From Monosporascus cannonballus (Eukaryota > Ascomycota > Sordariomycetes > Xylariales): a DNA stretch of 64,000 bases. The notes under the pieces were generated by a model, which was not told the DNA's origin, ran no database searches, and saw only the letters and a list, made by a program, of their open reading frames with translations. The DNA lies in assembly GCA_004154925.1 (NCBI GenBank), contig QJNS01000042.1:124001-188000 (forward strand), given 5' to 3'. Position numbers and translations under genes: made by a program. Shown piece by piece: positions 1-11,244 of the stretch; position 1 is the first letter of the stretch, and every line of letters begins with the position of its first letter.

Positions 1-3000
1 TTTAATATATAATCCAAATTATCGGTTTTTAGTTTAATAAAATAATTTGGATCGTACATAATTAATATTTATTTGCTGGTAATTATATCCTTAATATCTT
101 AAAATACCTTTTCCGTATTTAATATTTATTTGAATTTTCTTTTTATAAAATTCGTTAAAAATATAATTATTTTACTAGAATTTCGAATAACTTTCTTATA
201 ATAAATAGCGAATTTAAAAAATACCTATATTTCTTTAATTTTTATTAAAATTTGTTTTTTTGTAACTGCAGCTATTTTTTTGGAGTTTATTTTAATATGT
301 TTTAAGGTAATAATATGTTGTAGATATTTTATTTTTTATATATAAAATTAACTTTTTCCCGCGTTAATAAAAAACCTTACGTCCTATAAAGTTTAAAAAA
401 TTTTATTAACGTATCTTACGTATATTTCTTTTATTTCGAAAAAGATAAAAATATTATTAAAATAATAAACGACGAAAATATTAAGGTATTTTCATAATAT
501 ATAATTAATTATTTGTTAAAAGGTTATTAATACGGTCGTAAATCTTATTAATATAATTAAATACTTAAATAATCCGTATTTCATTTTAAAAATTATTTTT
601 TATTTATATTTCTTTAAGTTTTAATAAAATTATATTTATTTTTCAGATTAAATATGGTAAATTATTTAGTTCCATAAAATCGCTTTTTTATTTCCGTCAT
701 TAAAAATAATAATATTTAATTTTTAATAGTAACATTATTTAATTATTGATATTTAATTGTAAATCGTAATTTTTTATTTTTTTAAGTATGAAAAATATCG
801 GATATTTTATTAATAATTTCGAAAGTTCAATTTATTTTTTTATAATCGATTTTTTAGATAAATTTTAAAAATACGTAATTTATTTTTATTAAAATTATAA
901 ATAAAATATAATTTTGTCCAAAATCTTTTTTAAAAATTATTTCATAATATTATTCGTTATATTCCTATAATTTCATATTAAGCTCTTTTTTCAAAAACTC
1001 CTTATAATTATAATATTATAATAACATATTAATTAAATTTTTACTTTTTAAAGTAATTATTTTTATTATTCCAAATCGTTATTTAATTATTTTAATTTTG
1101 CTTCAATAATAATAACTATACGTTATATTTTTAATACCCATTTTTTATATTTTATTTTTTAGGTAATAAAGTATATATCGTATCTTTATGCTTATATTCG
1201 CCGTTATTATTAATTAAATAATAAAATTTTAATTTTTTTTAAATTTATTAATAAAAAATAAAATAAAATTTATTGGGCCAGTTTTACCGTTAATTAAAAT
1301 TTCGTATTAACGTATCCATAATAATGCGAAGATTATATCGTAATTCCCGAATAAAACGATATCGAAATTAATCGTTTAATATTATTTTTTATTAAAAATA
1401 TCGAAATAATTATTTTCGCGTATAATTTTTTTTTATTATCGTAAGAAAATCTTTAACTTTCGGTATTTATTATTATAGAACCTTCCAATTTATATTTCCA
1501 TTATAATTTAAATTTATTAATTATAACCAGTACAATATAATTTCCGCCCAAAATTCCAGAATTTATTATTACAATATATCAATACGTTCCGATTCGTATT
1601 TTCAAAGTAATAAGGTTATTAACGTTTTTTATTATTACGTTTAAAATCCTTTTTAAAAATCTTTTTTAATTTTTCTAGGTTTCGTTATTTTATAACTTTC
1701 TTATAAATAATCTTTTTTTTAAATTTCTGTTCGAATTTATCGAACTTTACTGAAATATTTTTGTTTAATACGTTAAATTATGATATTTATTATTATTGTC
1801 GGCGTATTATTTCTTTAAATTACATTAATTACTTTTAATTTTCTTATAATTCTTTTTTTTATCGAATAAACTTTTTTCTATATTTACGATTATATCCTAT
1901 TATGCATTATTTCAATTATCGTTTTCAAAACTTTTTATAAATTAACGTATTTTTATTTTAATAACTTTTTTTATAAGGTTTTATAATAAATACTAATTAA
2001 AAATAAAAATTCGTAATAACATTTTAATAATACCTTTTTACAATACGGTAAATTAATTCCTTTTCCGTTTAATAATTATATTATCCATAATTATAAACAG
2101 CGTTTTTTTACGGATATTAAATTTTTTGGGGTTAATTTTCCATTTCGGCTTATTACTGGATATTTCTTAAAGCTATAATTCGAAACTGTCGATATTATTA
2201 TTTGTCGTTTTTATTATGCCCGATACGGTTTAAGAAATTGAATCCCTTATAATATATGTAGGTAATTCGTACGTAAACATATTATTTTTATTTTTCATAA
2301 TTAAAATATTTTCGTTATCGACAATATATAATATATATTTTGCTGTATCGATTAAGGGTTCCGGAATAAATTTTTTTATTTAATTTTCATATTTACGTAA
2401 TTATTTTTATAATGCTTTTTATTATGCTTACGTTATTTATTAAGCTAATTTTTTGGTTTTTCGCATTTTTCGTCGAATTTCTTATCATAATAATCTTTAT
2501 TAGATCTTTTACTTAAAACCTGATACATATTTAACTTAAATTATATTAATACCTTTATTATCTTTTCCTTAATTATTTTTAAATTGTTTTTCCGGTATTC
2601 GGGTTTAATTATTTTATTTTGATTTTTTAGATTTTTTATATTTATAAGCTTTATATCTTAATTTGCTATAATTAAAGTATTTAATTTGGCTTTAATTTTA
2701 TATATAAGTAATGCCGAATTCCATATGTTCTGGCGTTATTCCGTAAAAAATAAAAAATGCCTTTCGTTTTTTCCCCTAGTTGGACTTATATTTTAAACGT
2801 AAAACATATTATTTTTTTTTTATCGTTTTTCAAATTATCGGTTATTAATTTTGATTACCTTTATTATATACCGATCCAAAGTAATTAATCGTTTAATTCG
2901 AATAATTTTATTTTCCACATTATTTTTTAATCCTTTATAAAATATGTTAATAAAGGCATTAATTTTATCGTTTTTTTTCATTTTGCCTTAATCGCAAAAT

Positions 3001-3909
3001 TTTTGAAAATGACGGTGTATTTGGATATAAATACTTTTTGTCGCAATTATAAGAATTATTAAACCGTAAATTATTTTTTATCCGGATTAGCGATATTATT
3101 ACGCATTTTATTTTTGAAATTAATATATATTAAAAAAATCCCGTTAATAAAGTTTTCTTTATTTACTTTTTTATTTTTAAAATATTTCTTATTATAAGTT
3201 TAAATTAATTAACCGTATTTCTTATTAAATATGCTTTTATTATTAAAGTTATATCCACTAAGTCGTTAAAATTTAAAAAATAAAAATAAATTCGTACCTA
3301 AATTAAAAAAGTTTAATGGTTATTTTTCTTATCGTAAGGTTCTAACTTTTTTAACTTTATATAAAGAAAAAAAATAAGTAAATGACGTAGCCTTAAATTA
3401 TCGGACTTTTTTTTCAGTTCTCGAATTCGAGCCTAAAGCTATTAAATAAGGATTTTTTTAAATGCTAATCGATATTTTAATAATATTAAGTATTATGGGG
3501 AATTTAATAATATTATTAAACAAAAATTTATACCGTATAACGGCTAAACGGTTTAACCAATTATTAAACCTTAAATAAACAGATTTATATTAATAAAACT
3601 ATCGTAAGAATTTAAGCAATAAATATAATAACGTATTATGTTTCTTAATGCCAAAAATACTTTAAGTAACGATACTATATTGCAACCTGAAATTATATAA
3701 GTTATGGATTTAATAAGCATATATATCTTTCTCCTTTTTAGCTTAATTATTCTTAATTACGTTGTTAATAGTAATTACGATCATTTGGGATTACCTTTAA
3801 TTACTGATAATCATTAGCTTGGCAATAATCACCGTTACGTAACCTGGAAGGTGGTCCGTATGCTCCTGCCTGACCGTTTCCCAAGACCAGAGCTTGTTAA
3901 GTTATATTA
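1..3909 (-). mobile_element. Family A Ty3/gypsy element A1, left part outside window
   Basis: This is the gag-pol 5' half of a heavily RIP-mutated gypsy element read on the minus strand. Position 1 corresponds to about 7060 of copy A2, near the reverse transcriptase/RNase H boundary, and the match continues colinearly to the LTR at 3536. From right to left it holds the 5' LTR, the gag region (about 3480-1400) and the start of pol. No frame stays open because CAA/CAG codons have become stops throughout. The element ends at 3909 inside a family B copy, whose sequence resumes at 3910, so A1 inserted into B. Confidence 0.85.
3536..3909 (-). repeat. 5' LTR of A1 (type-1 core)
   Basis: The 374-bp repeat starts with a mutated TGTAACGGC (now TATAACGGC) and ends in GTTATATTA. 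Its first 200 bp match all family A LTRs. The core (about 3730-3850) matches only the LTR at 35050-35442 (reverse strand) and the fragment at 59182-59331. On the gag-pol strand the repeat reads in the opposite direction. Confidence 0.8.
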
Positions 3910-4384
3910 TAACTAGGCAATAAATTATTCGTTAGCTATTAATTAAGGAATTATTAAAATATAACCAACTTATTATATATTTACCTGGAGGTATAAGCAA
4001 TATCCGAAATAGGGTTTTGATTTGCAGGTAATAATAGGGCGAAAAACAATTTAGTGGTTTTGTTCGTTAAAAAGATTTAAAAACTTTCCCCTTAATTTAG
4101 AAAACGGTACAGTTACCTCTGAATTAAGAACTTAGATTAATAGCTAAAAAACGAAAAACTAGGTGGGTGGCTGTTTACATAGGAGACCTAAAGCTTTATA
4201 CCTCCTTCTATTTTGCTAGTGTAATACTGATCTTTTGGATCTGTTAAATCACCCAGATCACAGTGATCTGTGTGATCTAATAGATCAGTTAGATCACTCT
4301 AAGTTACGTGACTTAGAGTGTGGAACTTTCCATTTTCTGCAGCCCTAGGGCCTCCAGAACGGGTCTATTCGGGGATCCGTAACA
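3910..4384 (-). mobile_element. Family B remnant: LTR plus 50 bp of internal sequence
   Basis: Bases 3910-3959 match 32388-32437, the internal bases next to the right LTR of the complete B element. Bases 3960-4384 match its 437-bp LTR from TATAAC to GTAACA. The fragment is cut on the left by A1 and abuts the middle of the A2 LTR on the right, so this B copy had inserted into the A2 LTR before A1 entered it. The LTR also holds palindromes, for example 10-bp arms CACTCTAAGT/ACTTAGAGTG around 4292-4319. Confidence 0.8.
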
Positions 4385-4633
4385 ATAATAAGCGTATATA
4401 TTTTTTTCTGGATCCCGTTAAATTCTTTGAATTACTTCGGATCCATTTTAGATAACTGTATAAATTCCGTTAAATCCTTTAAATTATTCCAGATCCATAT
4501 TGGATAATTATATAGATCCCGTTAGATCCTTTGGATCACTCCGGATCCATATCACGTAATTCCGACCCATTTAGGTCCTGTTTCGGTTACTAAGTAACCA
4601 TTTCCGCGACCCTTCTTTGGCTAGGTTATAACA
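4385..4633 (-). repeat. 3' LTR of A2, truncated, GATCC-type core with three units
   Basis: The sequence starts in the middle of a family A LTR and ends with GGTTATAACA. It carries about three tandem units of roughly 51 bp built on GGATCC and GTTAAATCCTTTGGATCAC (about 4410-4555). The partner LTR at 10605-10986 has two such units. The first part of this LTR lies left of the B insertion and outside the window. Confidence 0.8.
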
Positions 4634-4700
4634 CGATTTCTCTTTTCCCCAAATCTTGCCCTTAAGATTTTTCTAGTAAGTATCTTCTTTATTTATAACC

Positions 4701-5247
4701 ATGTCCGGCCGCAGTACTAAAAACCGCAAACGTATTAACTAAAAGGAAAAACGCAAAACTTTAGCTTTTTTCGTTTTTAATTTTGATTTTAAAATTATGC
4801 CCTATATACCTTATTTTCGTACTGGTAATTTTTGTACCATGTCTGATAGTATAGCGCGTTATTAACAATACAGTTTGAAAAAACGCTATTACGATCATTC
4901 TAGTATTCCCCCCCTTTTTTTAAATACTATTAACAAAAAATTAAACGTTTATAATTAAAAGTATTTTCCGCCCGGTAATATTTTCGCGATACCTGTTAAG
5001 AGTTGTTAACCGTATTCCATTACGTAAATAAAATGTTATTTCGTTTAAAGCATTTTCGTACTTAATAAAATTTCTTTCGAAAAAAGGATATAAAAAAAGT
5101 TAACCCGGCTTTTTAATCCTTAGATAATTTAAAAAAACAGGAAAAAGCCGATCATTTAAAGGCGGAACGCGGTTATTTGGAAAACGAATTTCGTATTACG
5201 TTTTCCGAATGGTTCCATTTAGTCGACCTTATCGTAAATATAAATTA
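4701..5247 (+). pseudogene. Additional ORF antisense to gag-pol, Cys motif plus coiled coil (A2 copy)
   Basis: A start ATG in good context (aaccATGTCC) opens a basic N-terminus (MSGRSTKNRKR) read on the strand opposite to gag-pol, between the 3' LTR and the chromodomain. About 30 codons on, residues spaced Y-x2-Y-x6-C-x8-Y-x2-Y fit a C-x2-C-x6-C-x8-C-x2-C motif with Cys converted to Tyr by G-to-A changes. The C-terminal half is a charged helix-like segment (LDNLKKQEKADHLKAERG) ending in TAA. Stops and at least one frameshift break it; the usual length would be about 180 residues. The function is unknown. I recall similar Cys/coiled-coil hypothetical proteins in fungal genomes but could not check this. 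Confidence 0.6.
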
Positions 5248-5284
5248 AAATGTAATTATTTCTGGTAATTCCGTTATTACAGGT

Positions 5285-8200
5285 AAAAAACTTTTAATAA
5301 GCGTTAAGCGTTAATAAGATTGTTGGTGAGTTCTCAGATATTTTCGAAATCCGGGTGCTTTTTCCATTTAATCAGGTACTGGGTAAATCCATCTTATTTT
5401 TGCAAATTAAAATTTCTTTTATTTCGTAACCATGTTCGTTTTTTACCTTTATATTATTTTATGCCGTATGTACATTAATTATATTTATAATTATATCCCA
5501 TAAGGGAACGTAAAATATTAAATAAAATTTAACCTTTATTAAGAATTTTAATTAATAGTTATTTTTTTGAAATTCTCTTAGCGATTTTATATAAACCGAT
5601 ATATTTGAAATCGAGTTTTTCATTAGATTTTTTTTTTAAATATTTTTGGTAACAAAAAGAATTATTTCCCCTTTTTGGAAAGTTAATCCCTTTAATCTTT
5701 TTTAATTATAAAATTTATTTATTTAATTTTGTACGAATTTTAATTCCGTTTTTATTTTTTGGTATAATTATTGTAGTTATTTTATCGTAAAAAATATTTT
5801 AATATTAATTAAACCATTATTACGTATTTTTCTGTAAATCTTAAAAAAAAATTAAAATATATGTTCGTTAATATTATTTTAATATTTTTAGAATAATCAG
5901 AACTATAAATTAATGCGGCGATCGGTAAATTTTTAATTTAATTATTTTATTTATAATTAATATTCTGTCTTAAATAAACTTTTAAAATTTAATTTATCCG
6001 TTTTACATATTTATCAGTTTAATGTTTAAATACGTTCAATTATTTATAATTTAAATCGATTTATGTTATTAAATGTTGCCAAAAGTGAAATATAAATATT
6101 AATCTTTTATTTAAAATAATGTCTATAAATAATTCGTATATATTAAACATAATTTTTAAAAAATATGTATTATTTATTTGGTATATATATTTTTATAATA
6201 TAATAAAAATGTAAAGTAATTCCGTAAATCAACTAACGATTACGAAAATATTATTATAATATATTTTCGTAATTAAATTGTTTAATATAAAAAGTTTAAT
6301 AATAAAATTATATATAGTTAAATATTATAACTATTTTAAAACTCATAATAATAATAATTTTTCGTAAGTTTATGTCGTCGAATGTTAATTTCGGCGCAAA
6401 TATTATATTACAATATAACTTTTAAACCGTTCATTTTATTTTTTAAAAGAAATTTATATTTTAAAACCGTTTTAAAATCTTATAAATCTTTTAATTTTTA
6501 TATAATTAATATTTTTAAACTTTTCGTAGTAAATTTGATTAATATTTTTCTGGAATTTATATTTTATTTGTTTTTTAGTTTTTTGAAAAATTATAATTAC
6601 ATTATTAAATTGTTTAATATATAGTACAAAATATTACGTGAAGTATTGCAATATAGTATAAACGTAAATATTTCTTTGTAAATAATATTAAATACTATAT
6701 AATTAATTTTCATTAATTTGTTTTGAAAACTTAATTATTTGATTAAAATATTTATTTTATCTTTTTTTACCCTTTTTTTGTAAAGAATATCGAAATCGAA
6801 ATTTACTAATTTTTTTACGTATTAAAATTATCGTTTTATAAGTTTTTTAGTCGTAATAAATGCTGTAAAATTTTAATAATCCGTATAAACCTTAATTTAA
6901 CACAAATTTCCTTTTAAAAATAATTAAACTTTCGAAATATTATAATAATAATTATAAATTTCTTTATTTCGAACACCGTAATTAAATTTTATTCCTTTTA
7001 ATTTATATAAAATGAAAGTAATAAAATATAATTTGGCTTAATTATTTTATTATTTAATTATTCCGTTTAATTCAAAATCTAAAATATCCGTTTTTAATTT
7101 ACGAAGATTATTTAAATTATACATAATTAATATTAATTTATTAATACTTATATTTTTAATATTTTGTAAAAAACACTCCGTATTTAGCATTTATTTAAAC
7201 TTTTTTTTCGTAATATTCGTTAAAAGTATAACGATTTTATTAAAATCTCAAATAAACTTCCTATAATAATTAACGAATTTATAAAATACTTATATTTCCT
7301 TAACCCGAATTAATATGTACTATTTTATAATTATAATAATTCTTTTTAAACCTTATTTTAATATATCCTACAAGATTAATATATTTTAAATATTCTATCT
7401 TTTATTTATAAAATTAACCTTTTTTGTGTTGATTAATAATTACACGTTTGATAAAATTTAAATAACCTTATAAATATATTTCACATATATTTCTCTGATT
7501 TTTGAGAAAATATAATATCGAAATAATAAACGATAAAAACATAAAAATATTTTTATAATATATAATATATGATTTGTTAAAAAATTGCTAATACGTTCGT
7601 AAAATTTATAAATATTATTAAATATTTAAATAATTCGTATTTCGTTTTAAGAGTTATTTTTCATTTATATTTCTTTTTAATTTTAATAAGGTTATATTTA
7701 TTTTTAAAATCGAATATTATAAATTATTTAATTTTACACAATCGGTTTTTTATTTCCGTAATTAAAAATAATAATATTCGATTTTTAATAATAATATCGT
7801 TTAATTGTCGATAATTAATTATAAATTATCATTTTCCGTTTTTTTAATACGAAAATCATAAGATATTGTATTATTAATTTCGACAATCGAATTTATCCCA
7901 TTTATAACCGATTTTCCAGTTATTTTTTAAAAATATGTAATTCGTTTTCGTTAAGGTTATAAATAAGGGAAAACTTTATCGAAAATCGGTTTTTAAAAAG
8001 TATTTTATAATTTGATTTATTATAATTTCATAATTTAGTATTAAATTTATTTTTAAGAAATTGTTTATATTTGTACTATTATAATAACATATTAATTAAA
8101 TTTTTTAACTTTTAAAGCTGTTATTATTTTAAATCGTTATTTTATTACGTTAATTTCGTTTTAATAATGATAATAATATGTTATATATTTCTTTAATACC

Positions 8201-8400
8201 CGTTTTGTTTCCTATGTTTTATTCCTTTAGGTAATAAAGCTTTTATTATATTCTTATATTTGCATTCGTCGTTATTATCGATTAAATATTAAATTTCTTA
8301 AAATTCTTTTTATTTATTAATATAGTATAAAATAAATCGTATTTAATTAATTTCTTTATTAATCAAAATTCCGTGTTAACGTATCCATAATAGTCTTAAA
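5285..8400 (-). pseudogene. A2 pol: reverse transcriptase, RNase H, integrase, chromodomain
   Basis: Broken minus-strand frames carry gypsy pol signatures. About 7550-7400 has a Y(F/L)DDI-type catalytic segment followed by the thumb region. About 7250-7060 reads like the connection to RNase H (FY-x-x-x-F then K-K-x-F-x-W type spacing). About 5550-5640 has the integrase C-terminal motif LDFKYIG-x-YKI. About 5450-5285 has a chromodomain (YEVKEIL, QYLIKWKKHPDFEN, W/E-rich end). CAA-to-TAA changes abolish function. Domain limits are estimates from the better-preserved A6 copy. Confidence 0.75.
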
Positions 8401-8449
8401 ATTATATCGGAATCTTTAAATATAATAATATCAAAATGAATTATTTAAT

Positions 8450-10550
8450 ATTAATTTTAAATAAATATTCGAAATAATTAATTTCGCATATAATTTTGTG
8501 TTATTATAAACCTATTCTTCATTTTCGGTATTCCTCGCCGTATCAGGTTTTAACTTATATTTTCATAATAATTTAAATTTATTAATTATATGTAATAAAA
8601 TATAATTTCCGCCTAAAATTCCGTAATTTATTATTATAATATATTAATACGTTCCGATTTATATATTTAAAATAATAAAGTTATGAATGTTTTTTATTGT
8701 CGCGTTTAAAACGTTTTTCGGAAATTCTTTTTAATTTTTTTAAATCTTGTTGTGTTGCGGCTTTTTTATAAATAATCTTTTTTTAACTTTTATTTGAATT
8801 TATCGAACTTTGTATGTATTTTCTTATTTAACCCGTTAAGTTATTATATTTATCGTTAATATCGGCATATTATTCCTTTAAATTACATTGAATATTTTTA
8901 ATTTTTTTATAACTTCTTTTTTAGCGCATAAATTGTTTTTTTATGTTTACGATTATATCGTATTATACGTTATCTTAATTATTGTTCCAGAATTCGCCTA
9001 TAAATTAACGTATTTTTTCAATAATCGTCTTTTTCTAAAGATATTTAATAAATGCTAATTTAAAACAAAAATTTGTAATAACGTTTTAATAATATTTTTT
9101 AATCGTATGTTAAATTAATTTCTTTTTCGTTTAATAATTATATTATCCATAATAACAAAAATAGCTTTCCTATAAATCTTTTTTTCTTTTCGGGTTAATT
9201 CTTTATTTCGGCCAGTTATTAAATATTTCCGGGAATTGTAATTCGAAAATATCGATATTATTATTTATTGCCCTTATTATTTCCGGTACGATTTGGAAAA
9301 TTAAATCCCTTATAATATATACGGATAATTTGTTCGTAAATATCTTATTTTCATTTTTGGTAATCGGGATATTTTTATTATTAACAATATATGGCATATA
9401 TTTAGCCGTACCGAATAAAAGTTTTAAGACAAATTTCTTTTATTTAATTATAGTATTTTTGTAACCATCCTTATAATATTTCCGGTTACGTTTGCGATAT
9501 TTATTAAGCCAGCTTTTTGGTTTTTCGTATTTTTTGTCGAATTCTTTATCGTAATAATCCATATTGGACTTTTTGCTATAGGCCTAATATATATTTAGCT
9601 TGGATTATGTTAATGGCTTCGCTATTGTTTTTTTAATTATATTTAAATTATTCTTCTCGTATAAATATATAGTTATTTCATTATGGCCTTTTAGGCTTTT
9701 TATATATATAAGCCTTATGTTTTATTTTGCCATAATTAAAATGTTTAATTTAGTTCCAGTTTTATTTATAAGTAACGCCGAATTTTATAAGTTCTAATGC
9801 CGTTCCGTAAGAAGTAAAGGGCGCGTTTCGTTTTTTTCTTTTGTTAAATTTGTTATATCCCGCCTATAAAATATATTATTCTTTTCTTTTCTATTGTTTT
9901 TTAAATTGTTAATTCTCGATCTTAATTTCGTTTTCGATAGACTAATTTAAAATAATTAATTATTTAATCCGAATAAGTTTATTTTTTACATTATCCTTTA
10001 ATTTTTTGTAAAATACATTAATAAAAGCATCAACTTTATTATTTCCTAAACCGGCCTTAATTGTAAAGCTTTTAAAAATTATAACGTATTTAAACGTAAA
10101 TCCCTTTTATCTGAATTATAAAATTATTAGGCCGCAAATCGTTTTTTATTTAAATTGCCGAAATTATTACCTATTTTATTTTTAAAATTAATATAATATA
10201 AAAAGATTTCGTTAATAAAATCTTTTTTATTTATTTTTTTATTTTTAAAACATTCTTTATAATCAGTTTAAATTAATTAACCGCATTTTCCGTTAAACAT
10301 ATTCTTACCGCTAGGATTTAATTCGCTAAATTATTAAAATCTATAAAACGAAAGTAAAGTTGGGTTTAAATCAAAAAGGTTTAAAAATTACCTTTCCCAT
10401 TATAAGGCTTTAACTTCCTTGGTTTTATGCGGGTGGAAAAGGCTTAGGCAAGTGGCGTAACCCTAATTTGTCAGATTTTCTTTCCAGTTCCCAAATTCGA
10501 ATTTAAAGTTGCTAAATAAGGGTTTCCTAAATGCTGGTCGATATTTTAAT
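8450..10550 (-). pseudogene. A2 gag region
   Basis: A minus-strand degenerate coding region follows the 5' LTR. The best-preserved block (9397-9203) reads IVNNKNIPITKNENK...IFTNKL and ends IFNNWPK. The same block occurs in A3, A4 and A6 (IVDDKNIPITKDG in A6), so it is a conserved gag segment of this family. I could not identify a zinc knuckle with confidence. Stops are frequent and the product is not functional. Confidence 0.6.
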
Positions 10551-10604
10551 AATATTAAATATTGCTTAAAATCTGATAATATTATTAAACAAAAATTTAT
10601 AACG

Positions 10605-10986
10605 TATAACGGCTAAGGATTTAACTAATCATTAAACTTTAATCGTACGGATTTATATTAAAAAAATATCGTAAAACTTTATAATTATAAATAACTTAAT
10701 TACATTTCTTAATACTAAAGTCGCAAAAATATATTACAATCGATTAATATTAATAAATATTATAAGCTGAAATATTTTAAGCTATAGAAATAATAAATAT
10801 ATATATTCTTTTCTGGATCTCGTTAAATTCTTTCGATCACTCCGGATCCATACTAGATAACTCCATAAATCCCGTTAAATCCCTTGGATCACTCCGGATC
10901 CATGTCACGTAACTCCGACCCACTTGGGTTCTGTTTCGGTCACCAAATGACCGTTTCCGGAACCCTCCCTTAGCTGGGTCATAACA
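10605..10986 (-). repeat. 5' LTR of A2, GATCC-type core with two units
   Basis: This 382-bp repeat runs from TATAACGGC (mutated TGTAACGGC) to GGGTCATAACA. It carries two roughly 51-bp GGATCC units (about 10813-10910), one fewer than the left LTR of the same element. The conserved tail has ACGTAAC and GACCGTTTCC. Confidence 0.85.
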
Positions 10987-11244
10987 CCAATACATCAGAA
11001 TTTCCTGGACATGACCCGTAAAGCTTGCCAAATCTTATGTGGGGTAGGCTATACCCGGGGCCCAGTTATCGAAAAGCTTTAGGGGCCGCCCTTTTACTTC
11101 GCCATCCGAATAACTTGAAGGCCTATTAATCTTACCAAATCTGAAAATATAAAAGTACCGCCATAGAAACAGCAACAGTACGAACGACCTTATAATTCGA
11201 TCGACTACTGGTTATAAACGAGCGACATAGGAAGTTCAAATCAA
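10987..11244. other. Little-mutated single-copy flank upstream of the split gene
   Basis: The composition changes abruptly to normal GC and normal CpA content right after the A2 LTR. The segment lies between A2 and the first recognisable codons of the split gene. It may hold its 5' flank or first exon, but no start codon or promoter could be assigned. Confidence 0.4.

Larger units (their letters stand above)
4385..10986 (-). mobile_element. Family A Ty3/gypsy chromodomain element A2
   Basis: This is a nearly complete element on the minus strand. Its 3' LTR is at the left (4385-4633; its outer part lies beyond the inserted B copy) and its 5' LTR at the right (10605-10986). A polypurine tract (minus strand, GGGGAAAAGAGAAATCG) abuts the 3' LTR at 4634-4650 and fixes the orientation. 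On the minus strand the order is gag (about 10550-8450), reverse transcriptase (about 8300-7200), RNase H, integrase (to about 5540) and chromodomain (about 5450-5285). The CCAAT at 10987-10991 would be the right target duplication, but the left partner is outside the window. Confidence 0.88.

Noticed and set aside
6382..6624. 80-codon plus-strand ORF rich in Phe, Ile, Leu and Asn
   Set aside because: It lies inside A2 integrase territory opposite to pol and has only AT-driven composition; the homologous stretch is not open in the other copies.
9600..9797. 65-codon plus-strand ORF resembling membrane helices
   Set aside because: It is antisense to A2 gag; the hydrophobicity comes from T-rich codons and it is not conserved in A3 or A4.
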